Source: Mesorhizobium sp. M1E.F.Ca.ET.045.02.1.1 (lineage in GTDB: Bacteria > Pseudomonadota > Alphaproteobacteria > Rhizobiales > Rhizobiaceae). Taken from it: DNA of 64,000 nucleotides. Position 1 is the first letter of the stretch; each line of letters begins with the position of its first letter. Position numbers and translations under genes: made by a program. The stretch is taken from the NCBI RefSeq assembly GCF_003952485.1, contig NZ_CP034447.1, forward strand, positions 1,984,001 to 2,048,000. The letters run 5' to 3'. The notes below the pieces were generated by a model. It was not told the DNA's origin and made no database searches. It worked only from the letters and a program-made list of their open reading frames with translations. Below, in pieces: positions 34,451 to 42,574 of the stretch.

Positions 34451-34798
34451 ATGACGTCGGATAGCCTCAGCCTGACTCTCGCGGCGCTTGCCGACCCGAC
34501 TCGCCGCGCCATCCTGGCGCGGCTGGCGCTCGGCGAGGCCTCCGTCACGGAGCTGGCGGAGCCGTTTGCCATGAGCTTTCCGGCGGTGTCGAAGCACCTC
34601 AAGGTGCTCGAGCGCGCCGGCCTTGTGGCGCGCGGCCGCGACGCGCAGTTTCGGCCGCGCCGCCTGCAGCCGGAACCATTGCGTGAGATCGACGAATGGC
34701 TGGAGTCCTACCGCGCGCTATGGGACGCCCGCTTCGACCGGCTGGAAACCTATCTACAGGCCTTGCAGGCTGGTGATCCCGGCGGAAATCAAAATTGA
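34451..34798 (+). CDS. ArsR family transcriptional repressor
   Basis: This 115-residue winged-helix regulator (LTLAALADPTRRAILARLALGEASVTELAEPFAMSFPAVSKHLKVLERAGLVARGRDAQFRPRRLQPEPL) is a SRPBCC-linked ArsR type without metal-binding cysteines. It heads a cluster with an SRPBCC gene and a DoxX-like gene. Likely autoregulated through the AACC/GGTT sites just upstream. Confidence 0.93.
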   Translation: MTSDSLSLTLAALADPTRRAILARLALGEASVTELAEPFAMSFPAVSKHLKVLERAGLVARGRDAQFRPRRLQPEPLREIDEWLESYRALWDARFDRLETYLQALQAGDPGGNQN

Positions 34799-34853
34799 AG
34801 GCGGCTAACTAATTTGTCGCCGATGCGAGGCAAGACGATCTAGAGAGGGGAAA

Positions 34854-35345
34854 ATGACAGATCAGACCATCGACACGCCATCCGACGACCCGGTGATCAT
34901 GATCACCCGGACCTTCGATGCGCCACGCGCGCTGATGTTCAAGCTTTTCACCGACCCATACCATCTGGTGCGGTTCTGGGGACCGGAAGGGTCGACCTAT
35001 CCGGTCTGCGAGATGGATGTGAGGCCGGGCGGGCAATGGCGTTTGACCATGCGCTTTGCCGACGGCAGCGAATATCCGACCAACAGCGTCTATCTGGAAA
35101 TCGCCCCGCCGGAGCGGATCGTCTATCGCGACGCGCCGCTCGATCGTAGCCAGTGGCAGGATACCCTGCCGCCGCCCAACATGGTGACGACCATCCTGTT
35201 CGAGGATGCCGGCGGCAAGACGCGGATAGTAGCCAACATCCGCGCCAACTCGATCGCTGCCCGCGACATGGCGGTGAAGATGGGCTTCGGCCAGATGGTG
35301 ATGGCGAGCTACGGGCGGCTGGAAGCCTATCTCAAGACGCTCTGA
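34854..35345 (+). CDS. SRPBCC (AHSA1-like) domain protein
   Basis: This 163-residue protein has ITRTFDAPRALMFKLFTDPYHLVRFWGPEG, CEMDVRPGGQWRLTMRFADG and MAVKMGFGQMVMASYGRLEAYLKTL, the AHSA1 pattern usual next to ArsR repressors. GAGAGGGG lies a few bases before ATG 34854. Its ligand is unknown; it follows the arsR gene by 55 bp. Confidence 0.92.
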   Translation: MTDQTIDTPSDDPVIMITRTFDAPRALMFKLFTDPYHLVRFWGPEGSTYPVCEMDVRPGGQWRLTMRFADGSEYPTNSVYLEIAPPERIVYRDAPLDRSQWQDTLPPPNMVTTILFEDAGGKTRIVANIRANSIAARDMAVKMGFGQMVMASYGRLEAYLKTL

Positions 35346-35497
35346 GCGAGAGTTCGGTTCGGCGCGCGGGAATGAGCCGCGCGCATTTGCGAAAAATATT
35401 CCGGGACGTGTCGGACCGTGGACCCGTGCGGCGTCCTTGGTTCGAGCCTGGCAAGGATGGCCAGCGTCCGAACCAAAAATACCAGGAGGGAACGTCA

Positions 35498-35908
35498 ATG
35501 AGCATTACTCAAGCCGCGCCCGTGTCGTCGGGCGCCCTGTGGGCCGGCCGCCTGCTCAGCACCGTCATCGTGCTGTTCATGATCTTCGATGGCACCATCA
35601 AGCTGCCGCCGCTCGACATCGTCACCCAGACGATGGTGCAGCTCGGCTGGCCGGCCGATCCCAATGTCGCGCGCATGCTCGGCATCATCGGACTGATTTC
35701 GACCGCACTCTACGCCGTGCCGCGCACCTCTGTGCTCGGCGCCATCCTGCTCACCGCCTATATGGGCGGCGCCATCGCCACCAAGGTGCGGGTCGACAGC
35801 CCGCTTTTCTCCCATACGCTGTTCGGCGTCTATCTCGGTATCATCCTATGGGCCGGCTTGTTCCTAAGGGACCCCAAGCTGCGCGCTCTGATCCCGTTCA
35901 GCCGATAA
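35498..35908 (+). CDS. DoxX-like family membrane protein
   Basis: This 136-residue protein has four hydrophobic helices (LLSTVIVLFMIFDGTIKL, MLGIIGLISTALYAV, VLGAILLTAYMGGAIATKV, LFGVYLGIILWAGLFL) and the family feature of a Lys/Asp pair in the first helix region. DoxX-like proteins often accompany ArsR/SRPBCC genes. AGGAGGGA precedes ATG 35498. It is followed 20 bp later by the frameshifted SRPBCC gene. Confidence 0.9.
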   Translation: MSITQAAPVSSGALWAGRLLSTVIVLFMIFDGTIKLPPLDIVTQTMVQLGWPADPNVARMLGIIGLISTALYAVPRTSVLGAILLTAYMGGAIATKVRVDSPLFSHTLFGVYLGIILWAGLFLRDPKLRALIPFSR

Positions 35909-35928
35909 GTGGCCGAAAGGAGAAAAAG

Positions 35929-36469
35929 ATGTTCACCACCATCCTCATCATCCTCGTCGTCATCATCGCCGCCGTGCTTGTCTATTGTCTATGCCGCGAC
36001 TCGGCCGAACGACTTCGTCGTCAGCCGTTCGGCCAGCGTCAAGGCCCCTGCCGAGGCGATCTTCCCGCTGATCAACGATTTCAAGCGCTGGCCCGAATGG
36101 TCGCCCTATGAAAAGCTCGACCCGCAGATGAAGCGCACGCTTTCCGGCCCCGAGGGCGGCAAGGGCGCGGCCTACGGCTGGGAGAGCAACGGCAAGGCCG
36201 GCGTCGGCCGGATGGAGATCACCAACTCGGTTCCATCCTCGCTGGTGTCGCTGAAGCTCGATTTCGAGAAGCCGTTCAGGGCGAACAACACAGTGGACTT
36301 CACCTTGACGCTATCGGGCGAGGCCACGACGGTCACCTGGGCGATGCGTGGCGCCCGGCCGTTCATCGCCAAGTTGATGGGCCTGTTCATGAATTTCGAC
36401 ACGCTGATCGGCAAGGATTTCGAGGTCGGCCTCGCCAATTTGAAGCGCGCCACCGAACATAAAAGTTAG
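35929..36469 (+). pseudogene. SRPBCC family membrane-anchored protein, frameshifted by a 7-bp duplication
   Basis: ATG 35929, with an excellent AAAGGAG, begins MFTTILIILVVIIAAVLVY, a membrane anchor. At 35979-35992 the heptamer TGTCTAT is present twice in tandem, shifting the frame. Removing one copy restores VLVYAATRPNDFVVSRSASV and a 177-residue protein ending FEVGLANLKRATEHKS, a polyketide-cyclase/SRPBCC-type domain (FPLINDFKRWPEWSPYEKLD). As written, the ribosome starting at 35929 would read into another frame and stop early. It could be a true mutation, a reversible slip, or a sequencing error. Confidence 0.85.
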
Positions 36470-36602
36470 CAGTTTCAACGATGTAGCTTGGGCAGCGGCG
36501 TGCGCAGCGCCGGCAGTCTTCATGGTCCTCGGGATCAAATTAGCCGTCTGCGAGTTAAACACTTGGCGGCGCGGACGGCGATCCCGTGAGAGAGGAACTG
36601 AA

Positions 36603-36866
36603 ATGAAGAAAGCGATTACCATTCTGGTGCTGACGGTGGCGCTGGGCGCCTGTTCGCAGACGGAAAAAGGTGCCGCGATCGGCGGCCTGGGCGGCGCGGC
36701 GGTCGGCGCTGCCGTCGCCAACAATCCGGTACAGGGCGCGGTGGTCGGCGGCGCCGTCGGCGCTGTCGCCGGCGCATTGATCGGCCATGCCAGCGAGGCC
36801 GGCCAGTGCCGCTATCGCGACCGTTACGGGCGCGTCTATGTCGCGCGCTGCCCGGAAGGCTATTGA
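36603..36866 (+). CDS. Glycine-zipper outer-membrane lipoprotein
   Basis: This 87-residue protein has a lipoprotein signal with lipobox LGAC (Cys17), then GAAIGGLGGAAVGAAVANNP and a second run of small residues with G-x-x-x-G spacing, and a short C-terminal YRDRYGRVYVARCPEG. Glycine-zipper lipoproteins of the YMGG/17-kDa antigen type insert in the outer membrane. AGAGGAAC precedes the ATG. It faces rpsP tail-to-tail with a shared hairpin. Confidence 0.9.
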   Translation: MKKAITILVLTVALGACSQTEKGAAIGGLGGAAVGAAVANNPVQGAVVGGAVGAVAGALIGHASEAGQCRYRDRYGRVYVARCPEGY

Positions 36867-36888
36867 GTCTATAGGCGGACCTAACGAA

Positions 36889-36913
36889 AACGGCGGGCAT
36901 CTTGCCCGCCGTT
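36889..36913. terminator. Terminator between lipoprotein and rpsP genes
   Basis: AACGGCGGGCA / TGCCCGCCGTT is an 11-bp perfect stem with a three-base loop. On the minus strand it is followed by a short T-run, so it best serves rpsP, but it can act for both convergent genes. Confidence 0.8.
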
Positions 36914-36939
36914 CCCATTGAACGAAGTTGAACGCCGAA

Positions 36940-37341
36940 TTACTCGGTGGTCGCGGCTTCCGCCTCGGCCGGCGCGGCGGATGCCGCGGCAACGGCAGCG
37001 GCGGCGTCTTCCTGGGCCTTCTTCAACAGGGCGGCGCGCTCCTGCGCCTTCTTGCCGGGCAGGGCCTTGCTCGGGTTCGAGCGGGCCTCACGCTTGGCGA
37101 TGCCGGCCTCATCGAGGAAGCGCAGCACGCGGTCGGTCGGCTGGGCGCCGTGCGAGAGCCAGTGCTTGACGCGGTCGGCATCGACCTTGACGCGTTCGCC
37201 GTCCTTCGGCAGCAGCGGGTTCCACGAGCCGAGCGCCTCGATGAAACGGCCGTCGCGGGGCGAACGGGCGTCGGCGACGACGACGTGGTAGTAAGGACGC
37301 TTCTTCGAGCCCGCGCGGGCCAGTCTGATTTTCAGTGCCAT
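36940..37341 (-). CDS. rpsP: 30S ribosomal protein S16
   Basis: This 133-residue protein starts [42 protein letters not shown], the S16 signature, and has the long Ala/Glu/Lys-rich C-terminal extension common in alphaproteobacteria. It assembles early into the small subunit. It is the last gene of ffh - chorismate mutase - rpsP here; rimM and trmD, which usually follow rpsP, are absent and a convergent lipoprotein gene lies directly downstream. Confidence 0.98.
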   Translation of the reverse strand: MALKIRLARAGSKKRPYYHVVVADARSPRDGRFIEALGSWNPLLPKDGERVKVDADRVKHWLSHGAQPTDRVLRFLDEAGIAKREARSNPSKALPGKKAQERAALLKKAQEDAAAAVAAASAAPAEAEAATTE

Positions 37342-37390
37342 TGTTATCTCCTAAAAAGCTCTGATTTCGTTGATCGGTGTGGTTGGGTTC

Positions 37391-37717
37391 TCAACCGGTT
37401 TTCGTCACGCCGTTGTTGGCGGCGATCTGTTCGTGATGACGGATCACTTCGCGGACCACGAAGTTCAGGAATTTCTCCGCGAAATCCGGATCGAGATGCG
37501 CATCCTTCGCCAGTTGGCGGAGGCGGGCGATCTGCTGCTGCTCGCGCGCCGGATCGGCGGGCGGCAGGCCATGCTCGGCCTTCAGCACGCCGACCGCCTT
37601 GGTGCAGCGGAAGCGCTCGGCCAGCATATGGATGAGGGCGGCGTCGATGTTGTCGATCGAAGCGCGGTAGCCCGCCAGAATGGCGCGTGCGTCGGCCATG
37701 TCCTTCTCCTCGTTCAT
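37391..37717 (-). CDS. Chorismate mutase (AroQ type)
   Basis: This all-helical enzyme of 108 residues (or 102 from ATG 37699, which has the stronger GGAGAAGG) converts chorismate to prephenate for Phe and Tyr. The active-site pattern is seen in YRASIDNIDAALIHMLAERFRCTKAVGVLKAEHGLPPADPAREQQQIARLRQLA. It begins 7 bp after the ffh stop and is co-transcribed with it and with rpsP, a conserved order in Rhizobiales. The choice between the two starts is open. Confidence 0.93.
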   Translation of the reverse strand: MNEEKDMADARAILAGYRASIDNIDAALIHMLAERFRCTKAVGVLKAEHGLPPADPAREQQQIARLRQLAKDAHLDPDFAEKFLNFVVREVIRHHEQIAANNGVTKTG

Positions 37718-37724
37718 CGCCCCC

Positions 37725-39317
37725 TCACTTCTTCTTCCCCAAGCCGGGCAGCCCACCGCCGCCGAGACCCGGAAGGCCAGGCAACTTCATGCCGCCGGGC
37801 AGGCCCGGCAGTCCGCCGCCGCCGGGAAGTCCGCCGGGCAATCCGCCCGGCAAGCCTTTGCCGAGGCCGGCAGCCTGGGCCTGCTTCTGCAGGGCCTCGA
37901 GCTGCTTCGGATCCATCTTGGAGAGATCGGGCATGCCGCCGCCGGGCATCATGCCGCCGAGGCCCATTTTCGAGGCCAGGCCGCCCATCATGCCGCGCAT
38001 CAGGCCGCCGCCTTTGCCCTTGCCGCCCATCGCCTTCATCATGTCGGCCATGCCGCGATGCATCTTCAACAGCTTGTTGATCTCGGCCGCGTCGGTGCCG
38101 GAGCCGGAAGCGATGCGCTTCTTGCGCGAGTGCTTCAGAATGTCGGGGTTCGCCCGCTCCGCCTTGGTCATCGAGGAGATGATGGCGAGCTGGCGCCGGA
38201 ACATCTTGTCATCGAAGCCGGCGGCGGCAAGCTGGTCCTTCATCTTGCCCATGCCGGGCATCATGCCCATGATGCCGCCCATGCCGCCCATCTTCGACAT
38301 CTGCTGAAGCTGCGCGGCAAGGTCGTTCAGGTCGAACTTGCCCGACTGCATCTTCCTGGCCATCGCCGCCGCCTGCTCGGCGTCGATGGTCTCGGCGGCC
38401 TTCTCGACGAGCGAGACGATGTCGCCCATGCCGAGGATGCGGTCGGCGATGCGCTTGGGGTGGAATTCCTCCAGCCCGTCCATCTTTTCGCCGGTGCCGA
38501 TCAGCTTGATCGGCTTGCCGGTTACGGCGCGCATCGAAAGCGCCGCGCCGCCGCGGCCGTCGCCGTCCATGCGGGTGAGCACCAGGCCGGTGATGCCGAC
38601 GCGCTCGTCGAAGCTTTTCGCCAGGTTGACGGCGTCCTGACCGGTCAGCGAGTCGGCGACCAGCAGGATCTCGTGCGGCGACGACACCTTCTTGATGTCG
38701 GCCATTTCGACCATCAGCGGCTCGTCGATATGGGTGCGGCCGGCGGTGTCGAGGATGACGACGTCATGGCCGCCGAGCTTCGCCGCCTGGACGGCGCGCC
38801 TGGCGATGTCGACCGGGCTCTGGCCGGCGATGATCGGCAGCGTCGCGACCTTCACCTGCTCGCCGAGCTGGCGAAGCTGCTCCTGCGCGGCCGGACGCCG
38901 CGTGTCGAGCGAGGCCATCAGAACCTTCTTGTTCTGGCGCTCGGTCAGGCGCTTGGCGATCTTGGCCGAGGTCGTCGTCTTGCCGGAGCCCTGCAGGCCG
39001 ACCATCATGACGACGACGGGCGCCGGCGCGTTGAGGTCGACGGCGACGCCTTCGGCGCCAAGCATGTCGACCAGCTCGTCATGGACGATCTTGACGACCA
39101 TCTGTCCGGGCTTGATCGACTTCAGGACAGCCGCGCCGACCGCCTTCTCACGCACCTTGTCGGTGAAGGAACGCACCACCTCCAGCGCCACGTCCGCCTC
39201 GAGCAGCGCGCGGCGCACCTCGCGCAGCGCCGCCGAGACATCCGCCTCTGACAGCGCGCCGCGGCCGGTCAGGCCATTCAGGATGGAGCCAAGGCGCTCC
39301 TGAAGGGATTCAAACAT
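37725..39317 (-). CDS. ffh: Signal recognition particle protein Ffh
   Basis: This 530-residue GTPase binds the 4.5S RNA and signal sequences and delivers ribosomes to FtsY. The N domain begins MFESLQERLGSILNGLTGRG; the G domain has GLQGSGKTTTSAKIA, DTRRPAAQEQL, DTAGRTHID and TRMDGDGRGGAAL; the methionine-rich M domain starts near residue 330. A Gly/Pro-rich tail of ~40 residues (PGLPGGMKLPGLPGLGGGG type) ends it. AAGGAAG precedes ATG 39317. Confidence 0.98.
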   Translation of the reverse strand: MFESLQERLGSILNGLTGRGALSEADVSAALREVRRALLEADVALEVVRSFTDKVREKAVGAAVLKSIKPGQMVVKIVHDELVDMLGAEGVAVDLNAPAPVVVMMVGLQGSGKTTTSAKIAKRLTERQNKKVLMASLDTRRPAAQEQLRQLGEQVKVATLPIIAGQSPVDIARRAVQAAKLGGHDVVILDTAGRTHIDEPLMVEMADIKKVSSPHEILLVADSLTGQDAVNLAKSFDERVGITGLVLTRMDGDGRGGAALSMRAVTGKPIKLIGTGEKMDGLEEFHPKRIADRILGMGDIVSLVEKAAETIDAEQAAAMARKMQSGKFDLNDLAAQLQQMSKMGGMGGIMGMMPGMGKMKDQLAAAGFDDKMFRRQLAIISSMTKAERANPDILKHSRKKRIASGSGTDAAEINKLLKMHRGMADMMKAMGGKGKGGGLMRGMMGGLASKMGLGGMMPGGGMPDLSKMDPKQLEALQKQAQAAGLGKGLPGGLPGGLPGGGGLPGLPGGMKLPGLPGLGGGGLPGLGKKK

Positions 39318-39584
39318 TCTTCTTCCTTTTCTCTGGCACCCGGATGATGCCCGAGAGGTAGTGCGTTCGCGCCGGGTCGCCAAGCAAAAGCGCAAAGCCA
39401 AAAAGCACCCGGGGGCGCATCGCGCTGCCGGGTGTTGGCCTCCAGGATCTCTTTACAGCACTCGCCTCAAAGAGGCCTCGGCGTCCTGGTCGGCTTTCGC
39501 GAAGGTGTGCTCGTCGCGGAATTCGAGGGCGTCTAGACAGGAAATCGGCCGAAGAGTCAAGTGTGAGGCCGGGCGGGCTCCTCC

Positions 39585-39812
39585 TTCTCCCCTTGTGGGA
39601 GAAGGTGGCCGAGCGAAGCTCGGTCGGATGAGGGGTGTTCCAGGGAACGCCAGCGTCTCATTCCTTCCAGCACCCTCATCCGTCTCGGCGCTGCGCGCCG
39701 ATCCACCGCCCGGCCCGTCGCAAGCTCCGGGCGTTCGAAGCTCGAAAAGCCAAGCAGTTGGCTTTTCGTCCGCTGTGCGGACCGCTTCTCACCCCACAAG
39801 GGGAGAAGGAGG
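39585..39812. repeat. Mosaic inverted repeat, family B copy 4, interrupted
   Basis: The left arm (with module GAGCGAAGCTC) and core are normal up to GATCCACC near 39707. Then ~85 bp of foreign sequence appears, including CGAAAAGCCAAG and CTTGGCTTTTCG-like arms, before CCACAAGGGGAGAAGG resumes. A second, smaller element seems to have inserted in the right arm. Confidence 0.7.
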
Positions 39813-39824
39813 AGCCCGCCCGGC

Positions 39825-40766
39825 TCAAGCCAGCCTCTCCCCCTCCAGAATGCGCCGGTAAAGCTCGAGATAGCCTTGTGCCGTCTTCGCCATGGGAAAA
39901 CGGTCGGCGGCGGATTCCCGACACCGCTCGGGCGAAAGCGCGGCGATGTCGGCCAAGGCTTGCGCGAACTCGGCATCGGTGTCGAAGAAGCGTCCGGTGG
40001 CGTCGTCGACGATTTCCGGCAGCGCGCCGCGCGGCGTGGTCAGCACCGGCGTGCCGCACAGCATGGCCTCGACCGGCGCCATGCCGAACGGCTCTTCCCA
40101 GGCGATCGGGTTGAGGAAGGCCTTGGCCTCGCCGAGCAGGCGCAGCTTCTCATCGCCGTCGATGGTGCCGTGGAAACGGAAACGGCGGCCCAGGCTCTTG
40201 AAGAAGACGCCCTGGCGGCGAACCTTCGAGCGCAGCAGGAGCTGCCAGCGCGGGCCGCCGGCGATGTCGAGCTGGAAATCGAAAGCCCTGGCGAGATCGA
40301 CGGCCCGGTTGAGGTTCTTGGCGGCGCGGGCGATGCCGGCCAGAAACAGCAGCCGGTTCGTCTTGGCGGCGGACAGCCGATAGGCATCGATCGGAAAGCC
40401 GTTGTAGACGAAGGTTTCCCGCCCGTGGTTGCGCGCATGGTTGGCGCTGACGAAGCTCCAGTTCTGCTCCCGCCGCGGGAATCCCGGGGCAAAGCCGTGC
40501 ATCGTGTAGAGCGCCGGACGCGACGTATCGATGTACCAGCCATTGAAGTGCACGATGTCGGTATCGGCAGGGATCGCGGCGCGGCATTCGGCCGCCGAGG
40601 ACGCATGCCGCACCTCGCAAAGCGGATGGCTCGAGCCGCGACCGGCGATCAGGACGACCCGGTGGCCGAGGCGAGAAAGTTCTTTGGCCAGCCAGTCGAC
40701 CTGCCGCTCGGTGCCGCCATAGCCTTTGCAGGGAATGGCCTGTTCCGCCACCAGCGTGATGCGCAT
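39825..40766 (-). CDS. Glycosyltransferase family 4 protein
   Basis: This 313-residue GT-B glycosyltransferase begins MRITLVAEQAIPCKGYGGTERQVDWLAKEL and contains LFLAGIARAAKNLNRAVDLA and the donor-binding ending WEEPFGMAPVEAMLCGTPVLTTPRGALPEIV. The acceptor and sugar are unknown; surface polysaccharide work is usual for the family. Its ATG overlaps the stop of the CPBP protease gene by one base (TGATG), so translation is coupled. Confidence 0.92.
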   Translation of the reverse strand: MRITLVAEQAIPCKGYGGTERQVDWLAKELSRLGHRVVLIAGRGSSHPLCEVRHASSAAECRAAIPADTDIVHFNGWYIDTSRPALYTMHGFAPGFPRREQNWSFVSANHARNHGRETFVYNGFPIDAYRLSAAKTNRLLFLAGIARAAKNLNRAVDLARAFDFQLDIAGGPRWQLLLRSKVRRQGVFFKSLGRRFRFHGTIDGDEKLRLLGEAKAFLNPIAWEEPFGMAPVEAMLCGTPVLTTPRGALPEIVDDATGRFFDTDAEFAQALADIAALSPERCRESAADRFPMAKTAQGYLELYRRILEGERLA

Positions 40767-41779
40767 CAGGTGAGCCCATCGGCTTTTTGATCGACCGTGA
40801 TCCTGTCTGGTCCGTCCGGCCCGATCTTCAGTGGCGAGCGGCGATGCAGAAACAGGAGCATCGTCAGCAAGGTGCTTGCGATGCCGATCGCGGCGATGAG
40901 AACGGCGTCCGAATTCGTCCAGCCCGGGCCCTCGAGCGGCTTGGCGTTGAACAGGGCGAAGGAGTTGTAGCTCTCCTGGTGCGAGATCAGCAGGAAGCCG
41001 GTCAGGTTGTTGCCGAGATGGGCGCCGAAGGCAGCGCTGAGATTGCCGGTCACATAGACCAAAAGGGTCAAAAGCAGCGCGAAGGTGGCGATCGAAACCA
41101 GCACGCAGGCATTGATGGCGAGCGTCGAGGCGGAGCTCCAATGCAGCGCGGTGAACAGAAGCCCCGGCAGCGCCGCCCAAATCAGCGGGCTGGCGAATCT
41201 GCTGGCGAGGCCGCGCAGCAGATAGCCGCGGAACAGCGCCTCCTCCGAGGACGTCTGCAGAAAGGTAAGCAGCACGATCGGGACGAGGAAGAGCAGCCAG
41301 GACGAGAACGCGATCGATCCGCGCGCGATCTCCGGCTGCAGCCAATAGAGCAGGACCTCCGAGAACAGCGAGGTGATCAGGACCGCGACCAGGCCTTTGA
41401 GGAAACCGCCGCGCGAGATGCGGCGGCTGGCGCCGATCAGCGCCGAGAGCGGCTCGCCATGCACGAATCGCATCGCCACCCAGAGACCGATCCAGATGCC
41501 GGCAAACGACCCCAGCGCGGTAAGAATGCCGATGGGCGAAGCGAGGAAATCCTGGATCGGCTGTCCGGTCGACGGACCGGGAAGACGCAGAACGAGGAAG
41601 GCGTAGGTGCCGGCGACGAGCACGACGAACGTCATGGCGAGCCAGAAGAAAACCACGATCGCCGTTCCCAGCAGAAGCCGGAGCGGAGTGGTTTTTTGGT
41701 TCGGCGAGCGGCGGTAGCGCTCGAAGGCGGCATTGTCGACGGTCACGCGGGTCCCCTGCCCCAACCCTTCCGGTCGCAT
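40766..41779 (-). CDS. CPBP family intramembrane metalloprotease
   Basis: This 337-residue protein has about eight membrane helices and the CPBP/abortive infection (Abi) motif EEALFRGYLLRGL, with later FTALHWSS and GAHLGNNL segments supplying the other metal-binding residues. Related proteins are prenyl protease-like (CAAX) enzymes. The role in this strain is unknown. It sits upstream of and overlapping the glycosyltransferase gene, suggesting a shared envelope function (inference). Confidence 0.9.
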   Translation of the reverse strand: MRPEGLGQGTRVTVDNAAFERYRRSPNQKTTPLRLLLGTAIVVFFWLAMTFVVLVAGTYAFLVLRLPGPSTGQPIQDFLASPIGILTALGSFAGIWIGLWVAMRFVHGEPLSALIGASRRISRGGFLKGLVAVLITSLFSEVLLYWLQPEIARGSIAFSSWLLFLVPIVLLTFLQTSSEEALFRGYLLRGLASRFASPLIWAALPGLLFTALHWSSASTLAINACVLVSIATFALLLTLLVYVTGNLSAAFGAHLGNNLTGFLLISHQESYNSFALFNAKPLEGPGWTNSDAVLIAAIGIASTLLTMLLFLHRRSPLKIGPDGPDRITVDQKADGLT

Positions 41780-41850
41780 GATCTAGGGGATTGGCGTTTT
41801 CGGCGCAATCGTCCTTGCGGATAGTGGAAAGGGTTACCGTTCCGAGTCGC

Positions 41851-41884
41851 TAAAAAAACGGCCGCTCATCAGGCGGCCGCTTTC
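41851..41884 (-). terminator. Rho-independent terminator of the SH3 protein gene
   Basis: On the minus strand GCGGCCGCCTGATGAGCGGCC gives a GC stem followed by a T7 run (41851-41858), directly after the stop of the SH3-domain gene. Confidence 0.85.
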
Positions 41885-41901
41885 CACCACAATCCACCTG
41901 A

Positions 41902-42510
41902 TCAGCGCATCACATAGACGATGCGTCGCGTGCCCGGATCGACCAGCGCCGGCTGGTTGTTCACATAGACGTAGCGGTAGTTGTAGTCGGGGATCTCGCG
42001 CAACTCGACCGTGTCGGGCAGCGTGGCGCCCGTCACCACTTCGCCTTCGAGATAGACCGGGTCGACCCGATGCGTGGCGACGTAGGTGCCCACCTCGGCC
42101 GGCGGCCTGGCGATCGGCTCGATCGCATCCGCATCGCCCGAAACGATGCCGCCGGTATAGTCGTCCTGCGAATAGACGTCGTCGGCCGGCGGTGACACCA
42201 CGGCGATGCCGGCATCGGCCGGCCGGCGCGTGAGCACCACGCGGCTGCCGCCGAAATCACCCGTCACATAGTCGGAATAGACCCAGCCATTGCCGCCAGC
42301 TTCGGCGATGGTGCACCATTTGCTGTTCGCGATGCAGCCGGTGAGCGTTGCCGACTGGCCGGCCGCGAGCACGCCGATCACAGGATATTGCGGGCCCGGG
42401 CCGGCGCGGACATTCAAATCGGCCACGGCCGAGACCGGCGTGTCGGCAAGGGCCGCGCCCGACATGGCGAGCAGCGCGCCGGCAAGCGCCGGAAACAATA
42501 CGAGTTTCAT
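41902..42510 (-). CDS. Secreted SH3 / DUF1236 domain protein
   Basis: This 202-residue protein has a signal peptide (KLVLFPALAGALLAMSGAALA), a bacterial SH3 domain (ADLNVRAGPGPQYPVIGVLAAGQSATLTGC ... GWVYSDYVTG) and a C-terminal DUF1236-like segment with VDPVYLEGEVVTGATLPDTVELREIPDYNYRYVYVNNQPALVDP. Periplasmic, perhaps wall-associated. Common in rhizobia, function unknown. Confidence 0.9.
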   Translation of the reverse strand: MKLVLFPALAGALLAMSGAALADTPVSAVADLNVRAGPGPQYPVIGVLAAGQSATLTGCIANSKWCTIAEAGGNGWVYSDYVTGDFGGSRVVLTRRPADAGIAVVSPPADDVYSQDDYTGGIVSGDADAIEPIARPPAEVGTYVATHRVDPVYLEGEVVTGATLPDTVELREIPDYNYRYVYVNNQPALVDPGTRRIVYVMR

Positions 42511-42574
42511 GGTTTCTCTCCGTTTTCAACGCTCCCTCGGGCTCGAAAACGAAACCAGGCCTCATGCGTTCCGG

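Noticed and set aside
37680..39251. 523-codon open frame on the plus strand, His/Ala/Leu-rich
   Set aside because: Antisense shadow of ffh; composition mirrors the Gly/Met-rich ffh codons.
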